A stretch of 64,000 nt of DNA from NCBI RefSeq assembly GCF_000429725.1, contig NZ_AUCK01000008.1:93122-157121 (forward strand). Direction: 5' to 3'. This DNA is from Alkalicoccus chagannorensis DSM 18086. GTDB lineage: Bacteria > Bacillota > Bacilli > Bacillales > Salisediminibacteriaceae. Position numbers and translations under genes: made by a program. Below the pieces are notes generated by a model. It had not been told where the DNA came from. It made no database searches and saw only the letters and a list, made by a program, of their open reading frames with translations. This document shows, piece after piece, positions 50,966 to 58,990 of this stretch (positions within the stretch are counted from its first letter, which is position 1; every line of letters begins with the position of its first letter).

Positions 50966-51883
50966 ATGGAACAGCTTTTCACGACATTTACCTTCCGCAC
51001 CATCTGGACACCGGAATTACTTGTTGTTCTCGCTCTTATCAGCGCTCTTTACTTTCTTATCATAACAAAGTTCCGTGACCGTTTTCCAGAAGCGGAAGAA
51101 GTTCCGCTGCGGAGGAAGGTGTATTTTCACCTCGGCCTGCTTTGTATTTACCTTGGTTTCGGCGGTCCACTTTATGTTTTAGGCCACATTATGCTGAGCA
51201 TGCACATGATTTCCATGGCCATTGTCTATTTGATTGCGCCGCCGCTGCTGCTGCTCGGGATCCCTTCCTGGTTCTTTGAAAAGTTCCGGCAGTTCCGGCC
51301 TGTACGTGGAATCTTCCTTGTACTCGGGTTTCCGGTGCTGGCACTGCTGTTGTTCAACGGGGCTTTTTCGGTATATCATATTCCCGGCGTATTCGATTAC
51401 TTAATGACGAATGAAGGGCTGCATAACGTATATCAGCTTGGCATGTTCGGGCTTGCTGTTCTGATGTGGTGGCATATCCTGCCGCGGATCGATACAAAGT
51501 ACCATTTGACAGAGCTGAAAAGAATTGGATATATGTTTGTCAGCGGAGTGCTTTTCACTCCGGCATGCGCGTTGATCATCTTTTCTACCAGCACGCTGTA
51601 TGCAACGTACACCGATCCTGCTGTGTGGGCCTCTGCGATTGCCTACTGCCTTCCACCCGGAGCGGATATTCCATATGAAGTCATGCAGGGAGGCAACACG
51701 CTTACGTTCCTTACCCCCCATCATGATCAACAGTTCGGCGGCGCATTGATGAAAATTATTCAAGAGATCGTCTACGGTGTTGCTATCGGCTATTCCTTCC
51801 GCCTCTGGCAGAAGCGTGATAAAAAAGAAACACAGGAACTGGAACTGCAGGCCTACGAGATGTATGAGCCGAAGCCGCAGTAA
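50966..51883 (+). CDS. ctaG: Cytochrome c oxidase assembly factor CtaG
   Basis: A 305-residue membrane protein of the caa3_CtaG family with about seven helices (FRTIWTPELLVVLALIS, GPLYVLGHIMLSMHM, HDQQFGGALMKI). It is needed for assembly of the copper centre of aa3-type oxidase in Bacillus. AAAGGAG precedes ATG 50966. A Sco-type copper protein gene follows, which fits. Confidence 0.93.
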   Translation: MEQLFTTFTFRTIWTPELLVVLALISALYFLIITKFRDRFPEAEEVPLRRKVYFHLGLLCIYLGFGGPLYVLGHIMLSMHMISMAIVYLIAPPLLLLGIPSWFFEKFRQFRPVRGIFLVLGFPVLALLLFNGAFSVYHIPGVFDYLMTNEGLHNVYQLGMFGLAVLMWWHILPRIDTKYHLTELKRIGYMFVSGVLFTPACALIIFSTSTLYATYTDPAVWASAIAYCLPPGADIPYEVMQGGNTLTFLTPHHDQQFGGALMKIIQEIVYGVAIGYSFRLWQKRDKKETQELELQAYEMYEPKPQ

Positions 51884-51903
51884 ATCAGTAAAGGATGATA
51901 TAT

Positions 51904-52515
51904 ATGAAATGGATCGCGGCCGCCGCCGGCATAGTACTGCTCGGTGGATGCAGTTTTCTTTATGAAGACACGTCTGAATCAGGCCAGGCTGAAGTAGTGA
52001 TAGATGTAACGACTGCGGATGAACCCTGGGAAGTAGCGCCGATGTCCGGTGTGAATCAGGAAGGCGACGATATCTCGACAGAAAGTCTGGAAGGAGACTG
52101 GTGGATTACAAAAATGGTTTTCACCCGCTGCCCGACAGTCTGTAATGTCATGTCCCCCAACATGTCCGAGCTGCAGGATGAGCTGAAGGAAGAGGATTTG
52201 GACGTGCAGATTGTATCCTTTACAGTAGATCCTGAATTCGATACGCCGGAGCGGCTGAAAGAGTACGGAGAATCGTATAACGCTGACTTTGATTCGTGGG
52301 ATTTTGTGACGGGCTACGACTTTGACGAACTGCAGACCTTTGCGCAGGATTCCTTCTCTGCTCAGGTGATGGAAGCGCCGGAGCAGGATGATATTATCCA
52401 TTCTACACGCTTTTATCTCGTGGACCCGGACGGTGTGATTCACCGCATGTATGCTGGAGAGGACAGCTTTGATCCCGAACGGACGATAGAAGATATTGAG
52501 GACGTGATTCAGTAA
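51904..52515 (+). CDS. SCO1/SenC family copper chaperone lipoprotein
   Basis: A 203-residue lipoprotein (lipobox LGGC, Cys16). The copper site is FTRCPTVCNV (CPxxxC form, CPTVC) with His in DDIIHSTRF. It delivers copper to the CuA site of cytochrome oxidase or acts as a thiol reductase. ATG 51904 (MKWIA) follows AAAGGATG; ATG 51895 is less suited. Follows ctaG by 20 bases. Confidence 0.92.
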   Translation: MKWIAAAAGIVLLGGCSFLYEDTSESGQAEVVIDVTTADEPWEVAPMSGVNQEGDDISTESLEGDWWITKMVFTRCPTVCNVMSPNMSELQDELKEEDLDVQIVSFTVDPEFDTPERLKEYGESYNADFDSWDFVTGYDFDELQTFAQDSFSAQVMEAPEQDDIIHSTRFYLVDPDGVIHRMYAGEDSFDPERTIEDIEDVIQ

Positions 52516-52641
52516 ATCGGCCCGTCTTCCCTTCTGCTTCGGCACGGCATCTTCATGAAAGAAACCGGCCGGACTTTTCCCGGCGGAACCAGCGACCTTC
52601 CCGGCAGAAGCGCCGATCTGCTTCCAGCGAATAAAACAACG

Positions 52642-52675
52642 CCTCTTCTTCCCTGGATGGAAGGAGGGGTTTTTT
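52642..52675 (+). terminator. Terminator after the Sco gene
   Basis: CCTCTTCTTCC (52642-52652) pairs with GGAAGGAGGGG (52659-52669, with a G-T pair), then TTTTTT. R1 copy e begins directly behind it. Confidence 0.8.
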
Positions 52676-52708
52676 CTTTGCAGGAAAGTATTCTCATGAA
52701 GAGAGACG

Positions 52709-53028
52709 GGTTCTAAAGCAAATGGTGGGGGAGAGGTTGATTTCAGGCGGACGCTTGCCAGGGGGCGCTGCCCTTCACTTCTGAAAAGGTTTCGTTGTTG
52801 TTTTTTTCAAGGCTGTGTTATCGGTCGTCGTTGATTTCATCCGCTTTCGACGGACGCTTGCTCAGGAGCTTGTCCTCCATGATCCTTCGCGAGGCGGAGG
52901 AGGATTTTCGGACTGCGCTTATCCCTAGAGCGTCGCAGCCTATCGCTGCTTCATGAAGTAACAACAAGCTTCAACAAAGCTTTTTTCAGAGTGAATCATA
53001 GATTCATCCCAACATGTGAATGAGAACC
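52709..53028 (+). mobile_element. MITE-A copy 3 (with nested MITE-B)
   Basis: Ends GGTTCTAAAGCAAATGGTGG (52709) and, to 53028, TCCCAACATGTGAATGAGAA(CC), inverted repeats of each other. Target duplication GAGAGACG (52701-52708) / GAGCGACG (53029-53036). Its own core is deleted between CCCTTCA and CTTCTGAAAAGG, and MITE-B copy 2 is inserted. Confidence 0.8.
52811..52981 (+). mobile_element. MITE-B copy 2, nested in MITE-A
   Basis: Starts GGCTGTGTTATCGGTCGTCG and ends AACAAGCTTCAACAAAGCT, with flanks TTTTTCAA (52803-52810) and TTTTTCAG (52982-52989), an 8-base duplication with one mismatch. It aligns along its length with MITE-B copy 1 (minus strand, 22512-22685): CATCCGCTTTCGACGGACGC, CTTGCTCAGGAGCTTGTCCT and the CTTCGCG/CGGAGG stem. 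Confidence 0.8.
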
Positions 53029-53110
53029 GAGCGACGGCGGTGTCGTCTGCTGCATGAGCAGAAAGAAGCCCCTGTCTTCCCTCCAGAGCCTGCGGCGTAA
53101 CGTTCCGGCG

Positions 53111-53263
53111 AAAGCAGTTTCAGCTGATAAGAGAAGTGTCGGCCGTCAGGTCTCGTAAACGGCGATCTTTTCCGCTGGATAAGGACAAGCCATGTGCTTC
53201 GGTGATAAAATGAGAACGGAAGTTGAAACAGCAGAAGAGTGGCATAGAGCAGGAGGGTGACTA
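53111..53263. other. Leader region of moeA, nothing recognised
   Basis: About 150 bases before moeA. I see no landmarks of the molybdenum cofactor riboswitch; a ribosome binding site GGAGGGTG precedes the start. Confidence 0.4.
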
Positions 53264-54541
53264 ATGGTGGAAAAAAGAACGCCGATGCAAGTAGAAGAAG
53301 CGGTATCACGGGTGATGAAACAGGCAGTACCCGGTAAAACAGAACGGGTTGAACTTCATCAGGCGCACGGAAGATGGCTTCGGGAAGCGATACAGGCAGA
53401 TGCACCTGTTCCTCCGTTTGACCGCTCTCCTTACGATGGGTTTGCGGTTCGTGCAGAAGATACGACGCAGGCGTCCAAACAGGAGCCGGTGCCTCTTAAA
53501 GTACTGGAGACGATAGGGGCAGGACAGGTGGCAGAACACGGGCTTGATGCCGGGGAGTGTATCCGCATCATGACAGGGGCGCAGATGCCGGCTGGTGCGG
53601 ATGCGGTGATCATGCTCGAGCTCGTCCAGGAAACGTCGCTGGATACCATCACGCTGCAGCGGCCGGTGCAGTCCTGCGAGAATGTCGTGATCAAGGGCGA
53701 AGAGACAAAGCAGGGAGATCTGCTGGCAGAGGCAGGAAGGCCGATTCACTCCGGGACTGCTGCTGCCCTGGCTTCTTTCGGTTACGGCTCTCCCCTCGTA
53801 AGCGTGAAGCAGCGTGTCGGAGTGCTTGCTACCGGGACGGAACTGCTCGAGCCGCACGAAGAGCTCCAGCCGGGAAAAATCCGCAACAGCAATGCGCCGA
53901 TGGTTTGTGCCCAGGTAAAGGAAGCCGGAGCGGAGCCGGTCTATTTAGGGCAGCTGCCTGATGACTTTGATTCCTGCTATGAACACATCAAATCGGCTCT
54001 CCATGAAGTCGATGTCCTGATCACAACAGGCGGCGTTTCTGTCGGCGATTTTGATTTTCTCCCAGCCATCTACGAGAAACTCGGAGCTGACGTGATGTTT
54101 AATAAAGTGGCTATGAGGCCCGGCAGTGTAACGACTGCAGCCGTTCGTGAAAATCAGATGCTCTTTGGGTTGTCCGGCAACCCCTCGGCCTGTTTCGTCG
54201 GTTTTGAGCTCTTCGCGGGACCGTTTCTCAAAGCATGCGCCGGAGCAGAGATGCCGTACCTGAAACGTGAAAAAGCAGTTCTCCAAACGGACTTCCCCAA
54301 ACCGAATCCATTCACCAGGTTCGTCCGCAGCAAAACGAGTATGGCTGACGGCAGACTTCAGGCGGCTCCAGCCGGACTGGATAAATCCCAGGTGGTGACG
54401 TCCCTCGTAGAAGCAGATTCGCTGATGATGCTCCCAGGGGGGACAAGAGGATTTCACGCAGGAGATCAAGTGGATGTACTGCTTCTCCGGGGCAGCGGAA
54501 GTGCGGCATTTGCGCAGGCAGTGAAGGAGAGGGACACGTGA
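53264..54541 (+). CDS. moeA: Molybdopterin molybdenumtransferase MoeA
   Basis: A 425-residue MoeA that inserts molybdate into adenylylated molybdopterin. All parts are present: PPFDRSPYDGFAVRAED, RIMTGAQMPAGADAVIM, LATGTELLEP, TTGGVSVGDFDFLP and FGLSGNPSACFVGFELF. It starts the moeA-mobB-moaE-moaD cluster and overlaps mobB by 4 bases. Confidence 0.97.
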   Translation: MVEKRTPMQVEEAVSRVMKQAVPGKTERVELHQAHGRWLREAIQADAPVPPFDRSPYDGFAVRAEDTTQASKQEPVPLKVLETIGAGQVAEHGLDAGECIRIMTGAQMPAGADAVIMLELVQETSLDTITLQRPVQSCENVVIKGEETKQGDLLAEAGRPIHSGTAAALASFGYGSPLVSVKQRVGVLATGTELLEPHEELQPGKIRNSNAPMVCAQVKEAGAEPVYLGQLPDDFDSCYEHIKSALHEVDVLITTGGVSVGDFDFLPAIYEKLGADVMFNKVAMRPGSVTTAAVRENQMLFGLSGNPSACFVGFELFAGPFLKACAGAEMPYLKREKAVLQTDFPKPNPFTRFVRSKTSMADGRLQAAPAGLDKSQVVTSLVEADSLMMLPGGTRGFHAGDQVDVLLLRGSGSAAFAQAVKERDT

Positions 54542-55005
54542 GAATTATCCAGGCCGCCGGTTGGAGCGGATCCGGCAAGACGACGCTCATACAGCTGCTG
54601 CTGGAACGGCTGCGGGCAGAGCAGGTGAAAGCAGCCGTGCTGAAACACCACGGCAAAACAGCGCCGCTCACGCTCGATCAGGGGAAAGATACTTGGAACC
54701 ACCGCCAGGCCGGAGCCGTAGAAACAATGGTGACCGGGGCGGGGCAGTCGCAGTGGACAGCAGAAGCGGAAGTATCTCTCGAAGAGGCAGTTGAATTTTT
54801 TTATCACCGGGGCGTGGACATGCTTCTAGTTGAAGGCTGGAAACACGCCCACCTGCCGAAAATTGTCCTGCTGCCCGAACACGCGGAAGCGCCGCAGTGG
54901 CCGGACATCGTAAAAATTATTAGAGGCAGCGACATGCCTGTTGACGAGCTGGAGGAGATCATGTGGAAGAAAAGCATTTGTTTCGAGTCATGGAAGAACC
55001 GTTAA
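54538..55005 (+). CDS. mobB: Molybdopterin-guanine dinucleotide biosynthesis protein MobB
   Basis: A 155-residue P-loop GTPase (GWSGSGKTTLIQLLLERL) that helps MobA in guanine dinucleotide attachment. Start GTG 54538 overlaps the moeA stop (GTGA). LLVEGWKHAHLPKIVL is typical. Its last 43 bases overlap moaE. mobA is not in this window. Confidence 0.94.
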   Translation: MRIIQAAGWSGSGKTTLIQLLLERLRAEQVKAAVLKHHGKTAPLTLDQGKDTWNHRQAGAVETMVTGAGQSQWTAEAEVSLEEAVEFFYHRGVDMLLVEGWKHAHLPKIVLLPEHAEAPQWPDIVKIIRGSDMPVDELEEIMWKKSICFESWKNR

Positions 55006-55427
55006 GCGCCGACCGGATTCAATCCCTGGTGGCCTCTCCGGATGCGGGGGCTGTCAATTTGTTCATCGGGACGGTGCGCGAATGGACGAAAGGAAAACGC
55101 ACACTCTCGCTCACGTACGAAGCGTATGTGCCGATGGCAGAAAAAAAGCTGGCGCAGATCGGCATGGAAATAGCAGAAAAATGGCCGGGGACGAAGACAG
55201 CGGTTCATCACCGGACCGGCCCGCTGGAGATTGGGGAGGCAGCGGTGATCATCGGAGTCGCGTCTGCTCATCGGGAAGCTGCAATTCAAGGGAGCAGCTA
55301 TGCGATTGAACGGATCAAAGAAATTGTCCCGATATGGAAAAAAGAGCACTGGGAAGACGGAAGCAGCTGGATCGGAGATCAACTGGAAACGTCGAGGTAT
55401 GACGAAGGAGGTCCTGACATTGATTAG
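54963..55427 (+). CDS. moaE: Molybdopterin synthase catalytic subunit MoaE
   Basis: A 154-residue MoaE, the large subunit of molybdopterin synthase. AVNLFIGTVREWTKGK, YEAYVPMAEKKL, HRTGPLEIGEAAV and PIWKKEHWEDG (active-site Lys) are conserved. Start GTG 54963 with GGAGG 6 bases upstream; it overlaps mobB by 43 bases, which is unusually long. ATG 54990 is an alternative without a good site. Confidence 0.93.
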   Translation: MEEKHLFRVMEEPLSADRIQSLVASPDAGAVNLFIGTVREWTKGKRTLSLTYEAYVPMAEKKLAQIGMEIAEKWPGTKTAVHHRTGPLEIGEAAVIIGVASAHREAAIQGSSYAIERIKEIVPIWKKEHWEDGSSWIGDQLETSRYDEGGPDID

Positions 55428-55659
55428 CGTGTATTTTTTTGCCGGCTTAAAAGAAGCGGCCGGTCAGGAGAAGTGGGAGATTGACCGCGAAGAGATATCC
55501 ATCGGTGAACTCCGCAGGGAAGCCGCGGCCGCTTTTCCGGAGGCGGCGGAAGTGATCGGCCGTTCCATGATGGCGGTGAACGAAGAATTTGCATCAGACA
55601 GTGAGCTTGTCACGAGCAGCGATAATGCGGCGTTCCTTCCGCCGGTATCAGGAGGTTGA
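55420..55659 (+). CDS. moaD: Molybdopterin synthase sulfur carrier subunit MoaD
   Basis: A 79-residue ubiquitin-fold MoaD ending in the required Gly-Gly (LPPVSGG), which carries thiocarboxylate sulfur to MoaE. TTG 55420 has AAGGAGGT 7 bases upstream and overlaps moaE by 8 bases; ATG 55399 is in frame but sits before that site. Length matches the family (about 77-85). Confidence 0.9.
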   Translation: MISVYFFAGLKEAAGQEKWEIDREEISIGELRREAAAAFPEAAEVIGRSMMAVNEEFASDSELVTSSDNAAFLPPVSGG

Positions 55660-55699
55660 GCGTGGTTTCAAACCGATCAGGATGGAGAGGTGCATCGCA

Positions 55700-55879
55700 G
55701 TGAAGTTTGTTTATGGCGTCATCATTTTTTCGGTCACAGCCCTCGTACTTTATTTAATTCTTGACTTGTATACAGCTGTCCCGGTAGAGGCGGCCGTCGT
55801 AACGGCACTCGGGGCAGGCCTGCTGCTGGAGTGGAGTTATTTTGAATTCAGAAAAAAACAGCAGCATGAGAAGGAGTGA
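55700..55879 (+). CDS. Small two-helix membrane protein
   Basis: A 59-residue protein with two membrane helices (VYGVIIFSVTALVLYLILD and VVTALGAGLLLEWSYF) and a charged C-terminal tail (RKKQQHEKE). Not recognised. GTG 55700 has GAGAGGTG upstream; ATG 55682 is an alternative. It lies 40 bases after moaD, possibly in the same transcript. Confidence 0.6.
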   Translation: MKFVYGVIIFSVTALVLYLILDLYTAVPVEAAVVTALGAGLLLEWSYFEFRKKQQHEKE

Positions 55880-55935
55880 CCACGTTCTCTGTCGAAATAG
55901 TTGGCAGAATTAGACAAGACCGTGGGGGGATCAAG

Positions 55936-56892
55936 GTGCGTATGACGTATTTGATGCTGCTGGTGCCGGCAATACTGCTCAGCGGCTGTATAGGGAGCGG
56001 CGGTACGGAGGAAATCCGTACGGGACTGCTGCTGCCTCATGCAATAGAGGATCAGGAATGGAATCAGCTTGGCTACGAAGGAATTACGGAGATAGAAGAG
56101 CAGCTCGCCGCTGATGTATTTGTCCAGGAGGATATCCGCACGGACACAGACGTCGAGGCAGTGCTGTCTGCCTGGCAGGAAGACGAGGTAAACCTCGTGT
56201 TCGGCCATGGATCGCTGTACGCCGATATTTTCCGTGAACAGGCGGATCAGTATTCCGACATCCATTTTGTTGTTTTTAATGACGATGCAGCTGGAGAAAA
56301 TATGACGAGCCTGCATTTCGAAGGATACGCCATGGGATACTTTGCCGGGATGCTGGCCGCAGAGAAAAGCAGAACCGGCAGAAGCGGTGTCATCGCAGCC
56401 TTTCCATTTCAGCCGGAAGTGGATGGATTTCTGGACGGGGCAGCTTATCACGATGAATCCCATGACGTCGAGGTCGCATTTACCGAGAGCTGGATCCGCA
56501 GAGATCTTGCGGCCGGCGCCTATGACGACATGATGACGGAGGGGACGGATGTTTTCTATCCGGCCTCGGATGGGTACAATGAATATATTATCGATCTTGC
56601 AGAAGAACAAGGCAGCTTCGTCATCGGCTACGTTACCGACCAGGCCCACCTTTCACCGGACCACGTCCTTACGAGTACGGTGCAGGATGTTGTCAATGTG
56701 TATGTCGATACGGCAGAGGATTTTCAGAATGGCGATCTGGAAGCAGGAACCCGCCATCTGGATTTTGGTGAGGAAGCGATCATCATGGGAGAATATGGTG
56801 CCGGTGTAGCGGAGGAAACACGTCAATGGATGGAAGAACACGTGGAACACTACAAAGAAACAGGAGAACTTCCTGAGGAGGTATCATCATAG
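55936..56892 (+). CDS. BMP family lipoprotein, Med-like
   Basis: A 318-residue lipoprotein (lipobox LSGC, Cys18) of the BMP/Med family (TGLLLPHAIEDQEWNQLGYEG, LVFGHGSLY, GYAMGYFAGMLAAEKS). B. subtilis Med lies just upstream of comZ and fabHA-fabF and affects competence; here fabH and fabF also follow, so this is probably the Med counterpart. GTG 55936 has GGGGGGA with good spacing; ATG 55942 is possible. comZ is not seen. Confidence 0.8.
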   Translation: MRMTYLMLLVPAILLSGCIGSGGTEEIRTGLLLPHAIEDQEWNQLGYEGITEIEEQLAADVFVQEDIRTDTDVEAVLSAWQEDEVNLVFGHGSLYADIFREQADQYSDIHFVVFNDDAAGENMTSLHFEGYAMGYFAGMLAAEKSRTGRSGVIAAFPFQPEVDGFLDGAAYHDESHDVEVAFTESWIRRDLAAGAYDDMMTEGTDVFYPASDGYNEYIIDLAEEQGSFVIGYVTDQAHLSPDHVLTSTVQDVVNVYVDTAEDFQNGDLEAGTRHLDFGEEAIIMGEYGAGVAEETRQWMEEHVEHYKETGELPEEVSS

Positions 56893-57446
56893 TGAAAGAA
56901 TATACTCTTGCTCCCGTGACATCCAGAGAATCCCTTCATCTTCTTGGAGGGCTGGTTCAGACACGTGAAAAACTACTGGATTTTATCGCTGGTCTCGATG
57001 AAGAGGACATTCATCACCCCGTTCAGGAGTTTCCGACTATTGGCGGTTATGCCCTGCATCTCGCGCAGATAGAGTGGTGGTGGAACTTCGTCGTCCTCCG
57101 GGATGAAGGTATTTCCTCAGATGTAAAGGAACGGTTCCGTTTCTCCCACAAGCAGGAAATTCCTGCAGCGGGCGGGCTGGAAAAAAGCTATATCCTTGCC
57201 CGGCTGGGAGAATCACGGATGCATACGAGAGAGTTTTTCTACGCGTTATCGGACCAGGAATTCCGCCGGCCGGATCTCACTATTTCCGGCGGGAGCAGCG
57301 ATGAGTTTTTTTCTCCCGAATGGGTTCTGCATCATCTGCACTATCATGAAAGTTATCATCTCGGTCAGATGAATATGCTCCGCCAATGGATGAACGGCCA
57401 GCGGGAAAAGTGGGAACACTTCAATACGCCGTACTTGTCGATGTAG
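56892..57446 (+). CDS. DinB superfamily protein
   Basis: A 184-residue four-helix DinB-like protein. Metal-binding His: YALHLAQIEWWW, then HHLHYHESYHLGQM. Such proteins are thiol or other transferases of mostly unknown substrate. Start GTG 56892 overlaps the TAG stop of the preceding gene by one base, with GAGGAGGT upstream, so the two are translated together. Confidence 0.88.
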   Translation: MKEYTLAPVTSRESLHLLGGLVQTREKLLDFIAGLDEEDIHHPVQEFPTIGGYALHLAQIEWWWNFVVLRDEGISSDVKERFRFSHKQEIPAAGGLEKSYILARLGESRMHTREFFYALSDQEFRRPDLTISGGSSDEFFSPEWVLHHLHYHESYHLGQMNMLRQWMNGQREKWEHFNTPYLSM

Positions 57447-57582
57447 TACCAGGACGCACGGCTGGTCATGACATCAAAAAAATACTAGGATGGTAGAAGT
57501 ACATCCTGTAAAGGCCCGCAGGACGAAAAAACGCTGCGGGTCTCTGCATGAGGATACTGCACATGGGAAGGAGTGCTGCTTA

Positions 57583-57933
57583 ATGTCTGGAAACGAAAAA
57601 GCGGTAAATAAATTAGCACAGCGGGTGCTGGATGGCTATGAAGCTGTTCATCAAAAGGAGTATTCCAGAGCCCGGCAGTTATTAGAACCGATGGTGCCGA
57701 TGCTTCACACGGAAAACAAACCGAATGCAAAACTGCTCTGCTACACAGCCATCGCACAGATCGGGGACAAGGATGCGGAAGCATTTCTTTCCACAATGGA
57801 GCACCTGAAGCCGCTGACACCGAAAGACAATCAGGAAAAAAAGCTGATCGAGCGCGTGGACGAGATGTTTCAGGAGCTGATGGAAACGCTCGAAGATGAT
57901 GGAAATGAGAAGCAGAACAACCCACTGCATTAA
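57583..57933 (+). CDS. Small TPR-like helical protein
   Basis: A 116-residue, mostly helical protein (VNKLAQRVLDGYEAVHQKEY, LLEPMVPMLHTENKPNAKLL). TPR-like by pattern, family not recognised. AAGGAG precedes ATG 57583. It lies between the DinB gene and fabH; a strong stem-loop follows. Confidence 0.7.
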   Translation: MSGNEKAVNKLAQRVLDGYEAVHQKEYSRARQLLEPMVPMLHTENKPNAKLLCYTAIAQIGDKDAEAFLSTMEHLKPLTPKDNQEKKLIERVDEMFQELMETLEDDGNEKQNNPLH

Positions 57934-57937
57934 CGGA

Positions 57938-57968
57938 GTTCCGGCCGGCCAGAGCGCTGTGCCGGAAC
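57938..57968 (+). terminator. Terminator-like stem-loop upstream of fabH
   Basis: GTTCCGGC (57938-57945) pairs with GCCGGAAC (57961-57968); a T-run starts only 12 bases further, overlapping the fabH promoter. Confidence 0.6.
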
Positions 57969-57973
57969 GCTTC

Positions 57974-58002
57974 TTGCAATTTTTTTAGTAACAGGTCATA
58001 AT
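57974..58002 (+). promoter_or_regulatory. fabH promoter with FapR-like site
   Basis: TTGCAA (57974-57979), 17-base spacer, CATAAT (57997-58002). TTAGTAACAGGTCATAA at 57985-58001 resembles the FapR box (TTAGTA, 5 bases, TACTAA) in its left half and overlaps the spacer and -10 box, as expected for repression by FapR when malonyl-CoA is low. Confidence 0.6.
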
Positions 58003-58040
58003 GATACATAATAAGTTTTTTTGAAATGGGAGGAGCATGT

Positions 58041-58973
58041 ATGCGCGCAGGAATATGGGGCATGGGTACCTATGTCCCCGACAATGTCATTACAAATGAA
58101 TATCTGGAGCAGATTCTCGATACATCCGATGAATGGATTCAGACGAGAACCGGCATCAAAGAACGTCGTATTGCGCCGGATGAAATCAAGTCGTCGCACA
58201 TGAGTTTTGCAGCGGCTGAAGATGCATTAACGGATGCAGGTATTACGGCGGAAGAACTGGATATGATTATTGTAGCTACAGTGACGCCGGATCAGAGTTT
58301 TCCTTCCGTATCATCCATGATCCAGCATCAGTTGGGCGCTGTGAATGCAGCAGCCATGGATGTAGGAGCTGCCTGCGCCGGGTATCTCTATGGCATGGCC
58401 GTCGGAAAACAGTTTATTGAAACAGGTACGTATAAGCATGTTCTCGTCATAGGAACCGAGAAATTATCGCAGACGATTAATTGGGAAGACCGGAATACCG
58501 CTGTTCTCTTTGGCGATGGTTCCGGCGCCACCGTGCTCGGTCCCGTCCGCGAAGACCGCGGAATTCTCTCCTTTGAGCTTGGGTCTGATGGCAGCGGCGG
58601 TGCGCACATCCGCATGAACGATTATATTTTCATGAACGGACGCGAAGTCTTCAAATTCGCCGTGAGGCAGATGGGGGAATCCTGCATCAACGCGGTGGAA
58701 AAAGCCGGGCTGACCAAAGACGATGTGGATTTTCTCGTACCGCATCAGGCGAATATCCGCATCATGGAAGCCGCGAGGCAGCGCCTGGAACTTCCTCAAG
58801 AAAAAATGTCAAAAACGGTCGACCGCTATGGCAACACGTCGTCGGCTTCGGTACCATTATCATTGAAGTATGAAATCGATCAAGGAAAAATCAACGAGGG
58901 GGATGTCATTGTACTCGTAGGCTTTGGAGCCGGGCTCGTTTGGGGATCAATGGCACTTGTCTGGGGAAAATAG
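58041..58973 (+). CDS. fabH: 3-oxoacyl-ACP synthase III FabH
   Basis: A 310-residue KAS III that condenses acyl-CoA primers with malonyl-ACP to start fatty acid synthesis. Cys112 (AACAGYLYG), His in [10 protein letters not shown] and Asn in YGNTSSAS form the active site. ATG 58041 follows GGGAGGAG; an in-frame GTG/ATG upstream lies within the site. Followed by fabF after 17 bases, as in B. subtilis fabHA-fabF. Confidence 0.97.
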   Translation: MRAGIWGMGTYVPDNVITNEYLEQILDTSDEWIQTRTGIKERRIAPDEIKSSHMSFAAAEDALTDAGITAEELDMIIVATVTPDQSFPSVSSMIQHQLGAVNAAAMDVGAACAGYLYGMAVGKQFIETGTYKHVLVIGTEKLSQTINWEDRNTAVLFGDGSGATVLGPVREDRGILSFELGSDGSGGAHIRMNDYIFMNGREVFKFAVRQMGESCINAVEKAGLTKDDVDFLVPHQANIRIMEAARQRLELPQEKMSKTVDRYGNTSSASVPLSLKYEIDQGKINEGDVIVLVGFGAGLVWGSMALVWGK

Positions 58974-58990
58974 AAAGGGGTTAACAAAAC

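Larger units (their letters stand above)
52678..53110 (+). repeat. R1 intergenic repeat, copy e, split by a mobile element
   Basis: The 5' part (52678-52708, CAGGAAAGTATTCTCATGAA..GAGACG) and the 3' part (53029-53110, GCGACGGCGG, TCGTCTGCTGC, CTTCCCTC, GCCTGCGGCGTAACGTTCC) are separated by MITE-A copy 3. Joining them at the duplication GAG(A/C)GACG restores R1 order. Confidence 0.7.

Noticed and set aside
53111-53263. Molybdenum cofactor riboswitch before moeA
   Set aside because: The leader is short and lacks the expected conserved stems.
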